In this document: piece by piece, positions 10,634 to 21,135 of the stretch
Layout: every line of letters begins with the position of its first letter
Numbering within the stretch: the stretch's first letter is position 1
NCBI RefSeq assembly: GCF_020883535.1
Contig: NZ_CP086654.1
Span: forward strand, 1,302,001-1,366,000
Direction of reading: 5' to 3'
Source of the DNA: Staphylococcus ratti
Lineage (GTDB): Bacteria > Bacillota > Bacilli > Staphylococcales > Staphylococcaceae
DNA length: 64,000 nt
Notes under the pieces: model-generated
Databases searched by the model: none
What the model was told of the DNA's origin: nothing
Seen by the model: only the letters and a program-made list of their open reading frames with translations
Program-made: the position numbers and the translations under genes

Positions 10634-12442
10634 TTATTTCGTGATTTCTTTTGTAAGCCATTCAATTTCATCCACGATTTCTCCAATAAATTGAATGGTA
10701 GCTTGTAACGGTTTTTCAGTAGACATATCAATGCCAGCACGTTTCGTCAAATCAAGCGGAGACATGCTACCACCTGCTTTTAAAACTTCAAGCCAATCTT
10801 CAACAGCAGGCGCTCCTTCTTTTTTAATACGTTGTGCCATTAAAGTTCCTATTGTTAATCCGGCTGAATATGTGTACGGGTATAAGCCCATATAGTAGTG
10901 CGGTTGGCGCATCCAAGTTAACTCTGCACCCGAGGTTAAAATGACGTCGTCACCCCAAAACGTTTCAATAACCTGTCGTTTAATCGCACTTAACTTTTCT
11001 GCTGTTAAATGTTCACCTTTATCGACATATTTATATACATCACGTTGATAAGCTGCTTCTAATAAATGGGTTACCATATTATGATAATATGTTCTTGATA
11101 CAAGTGAACTTAATACCCAGCGTTTAAAACGCTTATCTTCTTGATTTTTTTCTAATAAATGATGTGCCATTAACACTTCATTCATCGTGGAAGGGGCTTC
11201 TACAAAATACATGGAAGACTCAGAATGTAAGATATTTTGATGTTGTTGCGCTAAAGTAAAATGTCCTGCATGACCCAATTCATGCGCAAGCACAAATACT
11301 TCATTCATTTTACCAGTCCACGATATAAATACGTAACTATGCGTGTAATATGGACTTGCACAATAGGCACCTGTTTCTTTTCCTTTATTTTGTGGGAAGT
11401 CAATCCAACGTTCGTCATATGCTTTTTGAGTCATATTTAAATAATCTTGACCAAGTATACGTAACGCATTATAAATATACTGTTGTGACTCAGCAATTGA
11501 AATTTCTGGTTCATACTTCGCATCAAGCGAAATTTTCAAATCTTCATATCGTAACTCTTTTAAGCCATTAACTTCTTTTAATAATTTTGCATAACGACGC
11601 ATAATAGGGGCTAATTCCGTCATAATTATATCAATTTGACGATGATACATTTCAGGTGTGACATCTTGTTCTTCTAATAAGAAATCAATCACTGACGGAT
11701 AACCTCTTAAATTTGCTTCCAATTTTTCATTTTGTACATGCGCATTATAAGCGGCAGCTGTTGTATGTTGATATTGTCGTAATTTTTTGCTGAAATGCGC
11801 AAAACTTTGACGTCTAACCTCTGTGTTCGCACTATCTTCATAAATACCTTCGAAGGTCGTATAATCCATATCAAACTGTTGACCATCGGCTTCGAACTGA
11901 CCAAAATCAATATCTAACATTTTAGTTACTTCATAAATGTCTGAAGGTACATTTAAAGCTTGAGAAAAATGCGCCAAAGTTTTTTCAGCTTCTGGATGCA
12001 ACTGATACGGCTGCTTTTTTAATAAGCGCTTCAAGTAATAATGATATTTCGATGTCTTCATTGCATCTTCAAGAATTTGTGCGTCTAATTGGAGTAATTC
12101 AGATTCAACAAATGTTAATTGACTCGAAATCTTACCATAATTTTGAGCAAGCAGGGCGTTTAAGCGTTGTTTTTCAACATTTGTTGCTTCAACACTCAGT
12201 TGTAAATGTGCATAGTTTATAACACGATCTATTTCTATTAATAAATTGCTATATTCATCTAATGCTGTTTCAATACGATCAGGGGTTGTTAATGTTGAAG
12301 TATAACGTTTCTGAAACTGTTCAGCACGTGAAACTAACGCTTTAACCGCTTGCTCATAAGCAGCATCATCTTCAAAAATATCTGTTAAATCCCAAGTTTC
12401 TAAAGTGTTTACAGCATTACGATTAACCAGTTTTTGTGACAT
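10634..12442 (-). CDS. pepF: Oligoendopeptidase F
   Basis: 602 residues, peptidase family M3B. The zinc motif is HELGHAGHF with the first His at residue 387. The third ligand Glu lies downstream in the family pattern (FVEAPSTMNEVL). It is a cytoplasmic metallopeptidase that cuts oligopeptides of about 7-17 residues. The N-terminal half is all-helical, as expected. It is divergent from the small membrane protein gene. In S. aureus, from memory, pepF lies between an opp2 operon and phoU/pst genes, and neither is present here. Confidence 0.95.
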   Translation of the reverse strand: MSQKLVNRNAVNTLETWDLTDIFEDDAAYEQAVKALVSRAEQFQKRYTSTLTTPDRIETALDEYSNLLIEIDRVINYAHLQLSVEATNVEKQRLNALLAQNYGKISSQLTFVESELLQLDAQILEDAMKTSKYHYYLKRLLKKQPYQLHPEAEKTLAHFSQALNVPSDIYEVTKMLDIDFGQFEADGQQFDMDYTTFEGIYEDSANTEVRRQSFAHFSKKLRQYQHTTAAAYNAHVQNEKLEANLRGYPSVIDFLLEEQDVTPEMYHRQIDIIMTELAPIMRRYAKLLKEVNGLKELRYEDLKISLDAKYEPEISIAESQQYIYNALRILGQDYLNMTQKAYDERWIDFPQNKGKETGAYCASPYYTHSYVFISWTGKMNEVFVLAHELGHAGHFTLAQQHQNILHSESSMYFVEAPSTMNEVLMAHHLLEKNQEDKRFKRWVLSSLVSRTYYHNMVTHLLEAAYQRDVYKYVDKGEHLTAEKLSAIKRQVIETFWGDDVILTSGAELTWMRQPHYYMGLYPYTYSAGLTIGTLMAQRIKKEGAPAVEDWLEVLKAGGSMSPLDLTKRAGIDMSTEKPLQATIQFIGEIVDEIEWLTKEITK

Positions 12443-12567
12443 AAAAAGTACCTCCTTTTATTAACAGTTAAATCTATTATACAGGAAATTTTAATTTACG
12501 GATGCACACAGACACATCAAAGTCATGTATAATAGAATCAATCAATTGCGCGAAGGAGGCCCATATA

Positions 12568-12891
12568 ATGTCAATTCTTGATATGCCTAATTATTTGTGG
12601 ATTTCAATCATCACCATGATTGTACTTACAATATTTTGCACATTGATATTAAACAAATGGTTTTTTACAGCTATTTTAAGCTTTATCATACTAGGCTGTT
12701 TAGCATTCATTTTACCGAATTTTTATAATATCACATACGAACCATTATTAGGCTTTGCAGCATTTGTAGCTGTATTAAGTTTGATTATAAGCTTAATACT
12801 TTGGTATGTGACAAGAAACTGGCGCAAAAAACGTCAAGAGAAAAAGTATCAAAAAGAATTATCGCGTGTTGACCGTAAATACAAACCTTAA
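12568..12891 (+). CDS. Small membrane protein of unknown function
   Basis: 107 residues from the ATG at 12568, which has AAGGAGG eight bases upstream. The frame is open 22 codons earlier without a ribosome site. There are three hydrophobic segments (about residues 10-29, 33-52 and 60-82), followed by a basic tail RNWRKKRQEKKYQKELSRVDRKYK. The pattern suggests an integral membrane protein with a cytoplasmic basic end. I do not recognise the family. A terminator follows directly. Confidence 0.75.
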   Translation: MSILDMPNYLWISIITMIVLTIFCTLILNKWFFTAILSFIILGCLAFILPNFYNITYEPLLGFAAFVAVLSLIISLILWYVTRNWRKKRQEKKYQKELSRVDRKYKP

Positions 12892-12898
12892 TCATTAA

Positions 12899-12947
12899 CC
12901 CAAACTTTTTGGCAACGTGAAACTTGGCCATTAGGTTTGGTTTTTTT
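12899..12947 (+). terminator. Terminator of the small membrane protein gene
   Basis: CCAAAC (12900-12905) pairs with GTTTGG (12935-12940), followed by seven T. Inner GGC/GCC pairing may extend the structure. It lies eight bases after the stop codon. Confidence 0.7.
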
Positions 12948-13615
<668 letters not shown>

Positions 13616-13657
13616 GTAGCCCGCACAAAGTCACCAGAATAACTTTGTGCGGGCTAC
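13616..13657 (-). terminator. femAB terminator hairpin
   Basis: A 16-bp perfect stem (GTAGCCCGCACAAAGT at 13616-13631 with 13642-13657) and a 10-base loop, 12 bases after the femB stop. There is no good U-run on either strand, but the GC-rich stem is the only candidate for the end of the femAB transcript. Confidence 0.7.
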
Positions 13658-13669
13658 GTATTCATACAC

Positions 13670-14929
13670 TTACCTTTTAATTTTTGAACGTAACTTATTC
13701 AACGTATTAAACAGGCAATATTTAGGCTTATTAATTGGCTTATAAAAATCTCCTATCAGTTCTTCGATTTGAACATTAAATCCTCTTTTGAAACGATATA
13801 CACCATAATCTTCACTGTTTTCTGTGAAATCACCAGATAAACCGTAAAAATTGTAACGCTCATATCCATGCTCAAAGCAGTAGTTAATCATATACCAATG
13901 CATAGCATAAGGGCCCATAAAATGATTATATTTTTCACTTGAACCGCCTGAGAAATAGTTAATTTCATACGCATTAGCGAAGTAGACACCTGATGCAAGA
14001 TTTAAAATCTGGCCATCCGTTTTACGTAATTCACTTACTTTTAACATCTCATTTTTATCATGGTCGATTTGTTTGTCTAATTCTGCAATTTTCTTTAACT
14101 GCTTGTCAGATTTATTTTCTTTAGCCATCATTTGGTCACGACATGTTTCTTTATCATTTAAACTATCTTGCAATGATGTAATATATTCATCTAAATCTAT
14201 ATATGCTAGCGGCACTAACGCTTTCTTGCCATAATTTTTAATGAAGTTTTTGAAATATTCATCTGTTTTTGAAACAAAACCTGTACGCGCTTCCGTTTCA
14301 CGATATAATTCCAAAAATTGATCAAATTCATCTTCACGTAAAAATTTCACACGAATACCATAATTAATCGCTTTATTAACATTACGTTTACGCTGACTAT
14401 CAAATTGCTTTTTAATCGTTTGTGGTGTTTGAGCTTTAAGATTTAAAACGCCCATCCAACGCACTTGACTGGATGTGTCATAAGATGTTGTAAAACCGTG
14501 GTGTTTATAGCCATGTGATTTAAATAATTGTACTAATTTTTCATTAGGTTCATTTTCAGGTAAAGGTTTAATATCTTTATCATACGCACGATACAACCAG
14601 TAAGGGTCCATTTTGACATACAAACATTTATTTTTTTGTAAATAAGTCTCAAGCTCTTTAAGATAAAAATCGACAAGCCCAAGATCTGAATAATCCATCA
14701 CTGGACCTCGATTTGAATAATAGACATAACTTCCCATCGTAGGAATTTTTGAAAATAGACTCGCTGCTAGAATTTGATTATTTTCACCTTTAATACCTAG
14801 TAATACAACTTGAAACCCGTCTGCTTCACGTGTTCCAATATTTTCTTTAACTTGGAAATAGTGGCTTTCTAAAGCAGGATTTTGTACAAATTGGTCATAT
14901 TCTTCAACTGTTAGCTCTGTAAATTTCAT
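13670..14929 (-). CDS. femB: Aminoacyltransferase FemB (glycines 4 and 5 of the pentaglycine bridge)
   Basis: 419 residues, Fem family with two GNAT-like subdomains. A charged helical-arm insertion (about residues 240-290, [19 protein letters not shown]) is the tRNA-synthetase-like coiled coil. It reads [14 protein letters not shown] and [26 protein letters not shown], both Fem signatures. It adds the last two glycines to the lipid II interpeptide using glycyl-tRNA. It lies 24 bases after femA in one operon, as in S. aureus. Confidence 0.95.
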   Translation of the reverse strand: MKFTELTVEEYDQFVQNPALESHYFQVKENIGTREADGFQVVLLGIKGENNQILAASLFSKIPTMGSYVYYSNRGPVMDYSDLGLVDFYLKELETYLQKNKCLYVKMDPYWLYRAYDKDIKPLPENEPNEKLVQLFKSHGYKHHGFTTSYDTSSQVRWMGVLNLKAQTPQTIKKQFDSQRKRNVNKAINYGIRVKFLREDEFDQFLELYRETEARTGFVSKTDEYFKNFIKNYGKKALVPLAYIDLDEYITSLQDSLNDKETCRDQMMAKENKSDKQLKKIAELDKQIDHDKNEMLKVSELRKTDGQILNLASGVYFANAYEINYFSGGSSEKYNHFMGPYAMHWYMINYCFEHGYERYNFYGLSGDFTENSEDYGVYRFKRGFNVQIEELIGDFYKPINKPKYCLFNTLNKLRSKIKR

Positions 14930-14953
14930 ACCAATGAATCCCCTTCTTTTACA

Positions 14954-16213
14954 TTACTTTCTATTTTTTATTTTTTTGAGTTGTGTATAAACTTGATACG
15001 CAAGTTTATTAATCGGTTTAACGAAATCGCCTACGTATTCGATGACATCTGCGTTAAAGCCTTTTTTAAATTTTACAACACCGGCATCTTCAGCCTCCTC
15101 TGAAAAATCACCACTTACGCCGTAAAAGTTATAACGCGGTATGCCATGCTCAATCGCATAATTAATCATTTTCCATTGAATCGCGTAACTACCAGCAAAA
15201 TGACGAAATTCATTTGATGTCCCACCAGCATAGTATACAACTTCAAATGGATTAATTATAAAATACGCTGCAGATATTGGTAATTCGTTACCATGTTCAG
15301 CTTGAAGATGTTGCGCCTCTTCTACTTTCGAGAGAAGTGCCTCAAGTTGTTGTTCAAGGTTCTGCTTTTTATTATATGCTTTCTTATTTTCAGGACGCTT
15401 TTCTATGTCTTTTTCAGCTTTTCCAATTTCTTTTCTTAAAATGGATTCTTCCTCTTTTAATTCTTCAATATATTCATTGAAATCGATATAGGCAAGAGGC
15501 ACTAATACACGTTCTTTATAATACTTATAACGATCATAATAGAAATCATCGTCACGATCCAAAAAGTCTTTCGTTTCAGAAGTATCCTCCATAAAACTTC
15601 TGAAAATGTGTAGTTCGTCTTCTTTTAAGAATCTTACTTTCACACCATTTTTTTGAACTTTTTTCGTATTACGTTTTCTTAAACTGTCCATATTATTAAG
15701 TACATCTTTAGCAGTTTTGCCCTGTAAATCTAATACAGAATGAAATCGAATTTGTTTTATAGGGTCAAATCCGACAGTGAAACCTTCATGTTCATAGCCT
15801 AAGTTAGCCATTTTATCAAAGATCCAATCATTGTTAAATCGTTCTAGAACCTCTCCGTCATGATTGCGTTTTAACATCGGTAAATATGGATCAACTCTTA
15901 AATAAAGCGCACTATATTTTTTAACATAAGCTGCAAGTTCGTTATAAAAATAATGAACTAATTCTTTATTTTCATAATCAATGATGGGCCCACGATTACT
16001 ATAGAAATACTTGAAAAATTTCATCACAGGTGTAGCTGTAAGTAAGCATGCCGCAAGCACATTGTTTTGGTTGTCTTTGACACCTACAAGATGTGTCTCA
16101 ACCCCTTCTGCTACTTTTAATTCATAATTCCCCACCATTTGCGTGAAATGGCTATACGGCATAGCATCTGAAAATGCTTCAAATTCTGCCGTTGTTAAAT
16201 TTGTAAATTTCAT
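14954..16213 (-). CDS. femA: Aminoacyltransferase FemA (glycines 2 and 3 of the pentaglycine bridge)
   Basis: 419 residues, paralogous to the next gene. Signatures are YFYSNRGPIIDYEN, the coiled-coil arm EEESILRKEIGKAEKDIEK at about residues 245-300, and YNFYGVSGDFSEEAEDAGVVKFKKGF. It adds glycines 2 and 3 to the peptidoglycan cross-bridge after FemX. FemA is usually told from FemB by VGNYELKVAEGVETHLVG near the start, which is present. In S. aureus, trpA lies upstream; here there is only non-coding DNA up to tyrA. Confidence 0.95.
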   Translation of the reverse strand: MKFTNLTTAEFEAFSDAMPYSHFTQMVGNYELKVAEGVETHLVGVKDNQNNVLAACLLTATPVMKFFKYFYSNRGPIIDYENKELVHYFYNELAAYVKKYSALYLRVDPYLPMLKRNHDGEVLERFNNDWIFDKMANLGYEHEGFTVGFDPIKQIRFHSVLDLQGKTAKDVLNNMDSLRKRNTKKVQKNGVKVRFLKEDELHIFRSFMEDTSETKDFLDRDDDFYYDRYKYYKERVLVPLAYIDFNEYIEELKEEESILRKEIGKAEKDIEKRPENKKAYNKKQNLEQQLEALLSKVEEAQHLQAEHGNELPISAAYFIINPFEVVYYAGGTSNEFRHFAGSYAIQWKMINYAIEHGIPRYNFYGVSGDFSEEAEDAGVVKFKKGFNADVIEYVGDFVKPINKLAYQVYTQLKKIKNRK

Positions 16214-16573
16214 TTTATGACTCCTATTTTTCTATCATTTTTGTTATTTATAAGGGTACTCAACGTTTTTGCGCGTTTATTTGAAATGGTTACTATTCCA
16301 TTTAATAACACATTACGTTATCAGCTATGATATGATATTCGTCCGTGCTTTTCTTAACCTAATAAATAGCACGTATTATTTTAAAACAATACGTTTTCAT
16401 CATTGTTTTTGGATTTTATCTCACTATATTTTAACGCATTCCGTATTAATTAGCCAATATGACGTAAGGATTTATGATGACTTCTTTATCTGCAGTATTT
16501 TTACGATGTACTATTGCAATAAAACGCTTTAAAATGTTAAAATGTCAGAAAATTATTACAACAGGCGGTGATG
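16214..16573. other. Intergenic region between divergent femA and tyrA
   Basis: 360 bases separating two divergent genes, so both promoters must lie here. A plus-strand frame at 16269-16532 has no ribosome site and an AT-driven, aromatic-rich composition. I do not accept it as a gene. I see no T-box or attenuator structure and no remnant of trp genes. Confidence 0.6.
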
Positions 16574-17668
16574 ATGATTAATCTATTTTTTGTCGGCTTA
16601 GGTTTAATCGGTGGGAGTTTAGCGCGTAATTTAAAGTATTTTTATGAAGATATTCATATTATAGCTTATGATACTAACCCCGACCAACTACAACGCGCAC
16701 ACTCAATGGGAATTATAGATGCGATGACAACGGACTATGCGTACGGCTTAGCTCAAGCGGATATCGTCATATTTGCGACGCCAGTTCAAACAACTACACG
16801 TTACCTTAAAACAATGACAGCTTACCCAACGCGCCCCGGTTTAATCGTTACAGATACAGGAAGCACCAAATCTACAATCCAAGCTTTCGAAGCAAAATTA
16901 CTCGAAAAAAATATACATCTTGTTGGTGGTCACCCTATGGCCGGAAGTCATAAAAGTGGTGTACTGAACGCTAAAAAACACCTTTTTGAAAATGCCTATT
17001 ATATTTTAGTTTATGATTTGCCTGAAAATGATGCAGCTTGTGAGACGATAACTACCCTACTAGGACATACACGAGCTAAAATTATTTCTATGACTGCTGA
17101 TGAGCACGACTATATTACAGGCATTGTTAGCCATGTCCCCCACTTTATCGCGTCTAGTTTAGTCAATTTAAATGCCCATTATGCCTCAAACTCAGATTGG
17201 GTTCAACAACTTGCGGCAGGTGGTTTTCGTGATATGACACGTATCGCTAGTAGTAATCCTGAAATGTGGCGTGATATATCGCTAGAAAACCGCCAGCATA
17301 TTTTAACGATAATGAAAACATTCCTAACGCAATTTAAAGAAGTCATCGCCCTTCTTGAGCAACAAGACGAAAAAGGATTGCACCAGTTTTTTGATAATGC
17401 CAAACAATATCGAGATCAACTTCCAAACCGTAGTTTAGGGGCAATGAATAGTAACTTTGATTTATACGTTGATATACCAGACCAATCAGGTGCAATATCC
17501 CAAGTTTTAGACCTCATACATGCGCATCATATTTCTATTCGTAATTTAAGAATTTTAGAAGTTCGCGAAGATATTTATGGTGCTTTACGCATAAGTTTTA
17601 AAACAGCATCAGATCGCGATGCTGGCAGACGCGCACTTGCACCACGATTTGACACATATATTAATTAA
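16574..17668 (+). CDS. tyrA: Prephenate dehydrogenase with C-terminal ACT domain
   Basis: About 364 residues from the ATG at 16574, which is best spaced from AGGCGG at 16563-16568. In-frame GTG (16568) and ATG (16571) codons are alternatives. The NAD motif is FFVGLGLIGGSLA, with GGHPMAGSHKSG and the HDYITGIVSHVPHF helix of the TyrA family. An ACT regulatory domain (about residues 290-364, DLYVDIPDQSGAISQVL) suggests tyrosine feedback. It makes 4-hydroxyphenylpyruvate for tyrosine. Confidence 0.94.
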   Translation: MINLFFVGLGLIGGSLARNLKYFYEDIHIIAYDTNPDQLQRAHSMGIIDAMTTDYAYGLAQADIVIFATPVQTTTRYLKTMTAYPTRPGLIVTDTGSTKSTIQAFEAKLLEKNIHLVGGHPMAGSHKSGVLNAKKHLFENAYYILVYDLPENDAACETITTLLGHTRAKIISMTADEHDYITGIVSHVPHFIASSLVNLNAHYASNSDWVQQLAAGGFRDMTRIASSNPEMWRDISLENRQHILTIMKTFLTQFKEVIALLEQQDEKGLHQFFDNAKQYRDQLPNRSLGAMNSNFDLYVDIPDQSGAISQVLDLIHAHHISIRNLRILEVREDIYGALRISFKTASDRDAGRRALAPRFDTYIN

Positions 17669-17835
17669 CTCATGTATTAATGGGTTTCGAGCAGTATCTT
17701 CACGCTGAGTGCAACATTTCATGGGTTTTTCGCTTCGTAAAGCTACTGCTCCCCTTAAACGCTAATTTATCTCTTTCAAACTCATTTTCTAAGTTTACAT
17801 AATATAATTATATTCAAGTTGCATTTTAAACTTTA

Positions 17836-18117
17836 TTATTGATAAGAATATGCCATAGCTTTCTCTAAAGCCTCCTCCCGTCGACGCTGATATTCATCTA
17901 CAAACAAATGAAGTTGGCTTTCATTGTCTGCTGCAAATTGTGACAATGACACGCAAAGTTTACAGTATAATTTCGATTTGTCACAATTTTCATCCGCTAA
18001 ACGCATTACCGTTCGAGTGAAATCTCGCGTTGAATGCGTCGCGTACGAAAGTGTGTATTGCTTAGAAGTGTTTTCTCCATCATTATCAACAAATGAAAAA
18101 TGAATTGTTTTCGCCAA
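17836..18117 (-). pseudogene. C-terminal (little-finger) part of a Y-family DNA polymerase, cut off by an amber stop
   Basis: 93 codons beginning with TTG (read as MAKTIHFSF). This is not an independent gene. It continues in the same frame from the TAG at 18150-18148, through LASRLKARKQLAKTIHFSF. The segment after the palm/fingers/thumb of UmuC/UvrX-type polymerases contains exactly such an R.R.K.A.TIH.S strand. No ribosome site fits the TTG. It is the tail of the gene at 18148-19005. Confidence 0.8.
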
Positions 18118-18147
18118 TTGTTTTCGTGCCTTTAAACGACTGGCTAG

Positions 18148-19005
18148 CTACTCAATTAATTTACGCATTACCACTTTGGCTTCTTCATATGTATGCATTC
18201 TCATTAAATTCTGCTGATTACAAATTGATGGTTCGATGATTTGATACATATGGCTAATTTGGTTTTGGTCAATCCCATTGGCATGTAGATGCAAATCCAC
18301 ACCAGTCACACCAAAATCGCGCTTTAAATAAGCGTATGGATATTGTGCGAGTTGTCCTACATTAAAAATCCCTCTTTGATTTAATTGCTTTTCTGTTCGT
18401 TGATTAATTCCCCAAAAATCGCGCAAAGGCTCAATTTTCCATAGCTTGCTTGGAACATCTGCGTAGCGCCATTCGGCAATATGGGTTTCACTATCTCTCG
18501 CTTCATGCTCTGCGGCGATTTTACTTAACAACATATTAGGCCCAATGCCAATTGCACATTGAATGTTTGTCTCTTCTAAAATTTCCTCAATCAACCTTTC
18601 ACAAAAAGACATAAGTGTTAAATTAAAACGCGAATAACTATCGGTCACATCCATAAAAAATTCATCAATACCACATTGATGCAAATTTTCTGCAGGGATA
18701 TAGCGTAATACAATTTGAAAAATCTTTAAGGACCGTTCAATATATTTTCCCATATTGGGATTAATAATATAAATATCTTTTCGATGAGGGATTTCAAACA
18801 ATCGTGAGCCTACTTTAATCCCTAACTTTGTGAGTTCTGGCGTAGCTGAAAGTACTATAGCATTCTTACGCTTTGTATCTGTAACAACTGCCAACTTTGC
18901 AGTTAATGGATTAAGCCCTTTTTCAATACACGAAACACTTGCGAAGAAACTTTTTTGATTAATACATAATATGTCTTTTTGCTCTAATAAACTGTAATCA
19001 TACAA
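18148..19005 (-). pseudogene. Y-family (UmuC/UvrX-like) translesion DNA polymerase, N-terminal fragment ending at an in-frame TAG
   Basis: 285 residues before TAG; the full frame to 17836 would be about 389. The polymerase core is intact. DILCINQKSFFASVSC carries Asn where the first catalytic Asp is expected (staphylococcal relatives, from memory, read DILCIDQRSFFASVSC). The CGIDEFFMDVT motif keeps the other carboxylates, and the thumb HhH motif is FWGINQRTEKQLNQRG. The little finger is removed by the stop. Both the amber codon and the N at the metal-ligand position point to loss of function. Two LexA boxes upstream (19055-19097) show that it was an SOS gene. Confidence 0.82.
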
Positions 19006-19046
19006 CCTAATCCCCCCAATTTCTATAACAAATAGCGGATGATTTT

Positions 19047-19097
19047 ATTATATACGAACGTTTGTTCTTATTTCAATAATTAAGGAACGTTAGTTCT
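19047..19097 (-). promoter_or_regulatory. SOS promoter with two LexA boxes in front of the Y-family polymerase gene
   Basis: CGAACGTTTGTTCT (19055-19068) and GGAACGTTAGTTCT (19084-19097) match the Gram-positive SOS box CGAAC-N4-GTTCG with one or two end mismatches. On the minus strand a TATAAT -10 lies at 19052-19047 and TTGAAA at 19076-19071. The first box therefore sits in the spacer, where LexA would block RNA polymerase. Confidence 0.85.
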
Positions 19098-19106
19098 CTT
19101 TCAGCA

Positions 19107-19197
19107 TAAAAAATAGAACTAGAGACGCTTGCTTCCAAACCTTTTATTCTACACTAGCAATAGTAGAATAAAATCAAGCATTGTCCTCTAGTCCTAT
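19107..19197 (-). terminator. Long interrupted hairpin after the Spo0M-like gene
   Basis: The inner stem TTTTATTCTAC (19142-19152) pairs perfectly with 19163-19173. The outer ACTAGAG..CTTG (from about 19118) pairs with CAAG..CCTCTAGT (to about 19193) with bulges. It lies directly after the stop of the minus-strand gene at 19205 and before the polymerase promoter. It is probably the terminator, although it is longer than usual. Confidence 0.65.
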
Positions 19198-19204
19198 GAT
19201 TTTA

Positions 19205-19618
19205 TTATTGTTGTGTCACGTAGGGTATATGCGCTTCAACTTCCTCATCAATACCTAAATCAATGTATACATGTGCCTTCAAGTAAATTTTACTATCTTT
19301 GCATTGAAAATTAAGATTTTCAGGTTTGAAATCGAACTTTACTTTTTGAGTATCACCTTTCGCGACAGTGAATCTTTCATCAAGCATAAAGCTATCTAAT
19401 TCATTCTCAAGTTGTGTAAATTCACTTGTTTCGTCTTTATTGTCGTATCTTTCGATCAACTTCACTGCTGTATGCGTTACCGTCTGTGCACTATCTCCAG
19501 CTTTGAAGTGAATGACTCCTGTAATTGTGTCAGAAATATGATATGCTTGTTGATCTAGTCGAATATAAACCTGCATACCATTAATACCTAGTGATGCTAA
19601 AATATTTTCAAAGCCCAT
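19205..19618 (-). CDS. Short Spo0M-like (arrestin-fold) protein
   Basis: 137 residues, with GGAGG seven bases before the ATG. It begins MGFENILASLGINGMQVYIRLDQQAYHISDTITGVIHF, which resembles the first arrestin-like beta-sandwich of Spo0M (SpoOM) family proteins. Those are usually about 250 residues with two sandwiches, so only one is present. No membrane segment or enzyme motif is seen. A role in stress or envelope processes is only a family-level guess. A strong hairpin follows the gene. Confidence 0.7.
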   Translation of the reverse strand: MGFENILASLGINGMQVYIRLDQQAYHISDTITGVIHFKAGDSAQTVTHTAVKLIERYDNKDETSEFTQLENELDSFMLDERFTVAKGDTQKVKFDFKPENLNFQCKDSKIYLKAHVYIDLGIDEEVEAHIPYVTQQ

Positions 19619-19766
19619 ATTGTACCTCCGTCATTTTTTAAGTTTTCTCTATCATATATTTAATACTTTTCATTTTGCAACTCATACATAAAAAATAAAA
19701 ATCACAACAGCTGATTCAAGTAAGTTACAGAGAAAGTGCTATAATAATTTAAAAGGAGGCGATAAC

Positions 19767-19955
19767 ATGCCAATCGTTACAGTTCAACTAATAGAAGGTC
19801 GTTCTGATGCACAATTAAAAGCATTAGTAGCTGAAGTGACAGATGCTGTTGAAAAGACAACGCATGCCAATCGTGAAGCCATTTCGGTAATCATTGAAGA
19901 AATGAAACCGCAACACTTCGGTGTCGGTGGAGTGCGCAAATCCGATCAATCTTAA
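19767..19955 (+). CDS. 4-oxalocrotonate tautomerase family protein
   Basis: 62 residues, the canonical length of 4-OT. It begins MPIVTVQLIEGRSDAQLKAL, so processing of Met exposes Pro1, the catalytic general base of this superfamily. The start follows AAAGGAGGCG. The true substrate in staphylococci is unknown and no catechol pathway is nearby. It shares a bidirectional terminator with the convergent msrR. Confidence 0.92.
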   Translation: MPIVTVQLIEGRSDAQLKALVAEVTDAVEKTTHANREAISVIIEEMKPQHFGVGGVRKSDQS

Positions 19956-19973
19956 TACTTAGTATAATTAAAC

Positions 19974-20016
19974 AAAAAGGTCAAGACGGCTATTTTAAAG
20001 CCCTCTTGACCTTTTT
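19974..20016. terminator. Bidirectional terminator between the tautomerase gene and msrR
   Basis: AAAAAGGTCAAGA (19974-19986) pairs perfectly with TCTTGACCTTTTT (20004-20016). The A and T runs serve both convergent transcripts. Confidence 0.9.
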
Positions 20017-20020
20017 CAAA

Positions 20021-20992
20021 TTAATCATTTAAAAAACGTTCGATTTGTTTTTTATTTGCTTCTTTATCAATACCAAGTGCGCTACCGCCGTCATTGGTTG
20101 TCACGTCTTCATACGTTCCTTTGACCGGCACACTTAATGTTTTAATATCTTTATCCCCACGTACAATAAAACTGATACCTGTTTGATAAATTGCAGAATC
20201 AGGCATATCTGTTGCGACATAACCACGCATAATACCTGCAAGTTTCGGCAGTTTGAAAATTGTGGAAGGTTGCACCAATTCTTGTTTTAATGCACTCATT
20301 ACTTGTTGCTGACGTCTTACGCGTCCAAAATCACCTTCTTCATCATGACGAAAACGCGCGTAACCTAATAACTCTTTGCCGTTTAAACGATGCTGTCCTT
20401 TTTTCAATGAAACACCAATTTTGGCTGACATATCTTTTTCAACATCAATCGAAACACCTTCAGGACTCAATTCATCTATCATCGCTTCAAAACCTTTAAA
20501 ATCTAATGTTGCATAATATTCCGGTTCGATACCTAAATTCTCTTTAAGGGTTTTACGTAAAAGTTCAGGCCCTCCGAGTGAATATGCCGTATTGATTTTA
20601 TAACGATTGTATCCAGGGATATCTGCATAAATATCACGCATTACAGATACAATTTTCATATCTTTATGCAGAAAATCATACTGTGCCACCATAATAGAGT
20701 CTGTACGAGATACACCACCATCTTCACGGTCAGAACCTAAAATCAAAACTGTGGCTTTACCATCGTTTTTCGAGACCCCATTAAATTTATGTAATTTGGG
20801 TGCTTGCTTATGTTGTTTTGCAACATCAAGACCCGAACGATAACTCGAAATAGTGAATGCAATCGCTACAATTAACAACAGGATGACTGCTAAAATGATA
20901 AACGGAAGCTTACGAATACGTCGTTTTTTACGGCGTTTGACACGTTTTTGGGGCTGTTTGGGATTTCTATTTTCAAATTTATTTTCACTCAT
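20021..20992 (-). CDS. msrR: LytR-CpsA-Psr family protein MsrR
   Basis: 323 residues. A basic cytoplasmic N-terminus ([13 protein letters not shown]) is followed by one membrane helix (about residues 29-50) and an extracellular LCP domain. LCP signatures are [19 protein letters not shown], the Arg-rich [12 protein letters not shown], and [25 protein letters not shown] enzymes ligate wall teichoic acid or other glycopolymers to peptidoglycan. In S. aureus, MsrR affects methicillin resistance and sits beside msrA, as here. It is divergent from msrA. Confidence 0.93.
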   Translation of the reverse strand: MSENKFENRNPKQPQKRVKRRKKRRIRKLPFIILAVILLLIVAIAFTISSYRSGLDVAKQHKQAPKLHKFNGVSKNDGKATVLILGSDREDGGVSRTDSIMVAQYDFLHKDMKIVSVMRDIYADIPGYNRYKINTAYSLGGPELLRKTLKENLGIEPEYYATLDFKGFEAMIDELSPEGVSIDVEKDMSAKIGVSLKKGQHRLNGKELLGYARFRHDEEGDFGRVRRQQQVMSALKQELVQPSTIFKLPKLAGIMRGYVATDMPDSAIYQTGISFIVRGDKDIKTLSVPVKGTYEDVTTNDGGSALGIDKEANKKQIERFLND

Positions 20993-21135
20993 CTTATCAA
21001 CCTTATACCTTCAAAATTGGGATAGTCTGTACTATAATTAATACATATTAACGTTATATAAAATTATTTTAAAAATCAAGTAAAAACTTTAAAAATCCTA
21101 CTAAGGTCTAAAATAATTGGGGGAAGGGTGACAAC

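Noticed and set aside
16269-16532. 87-codon plus-strand gene between femA and tyrA
   Set aside because: No ribosome site, composition driven by AT-rich DNA (many Phe, Tyr, Ile, His), no protein-like pattern.
17836-18117. Independent 93-residue hypothetical gene starting at TTG
   Set aside because: It is in frame with the polymerase fragment upstream and separated only by a TAG plus nine sense codons, so it is the tail of that gene.
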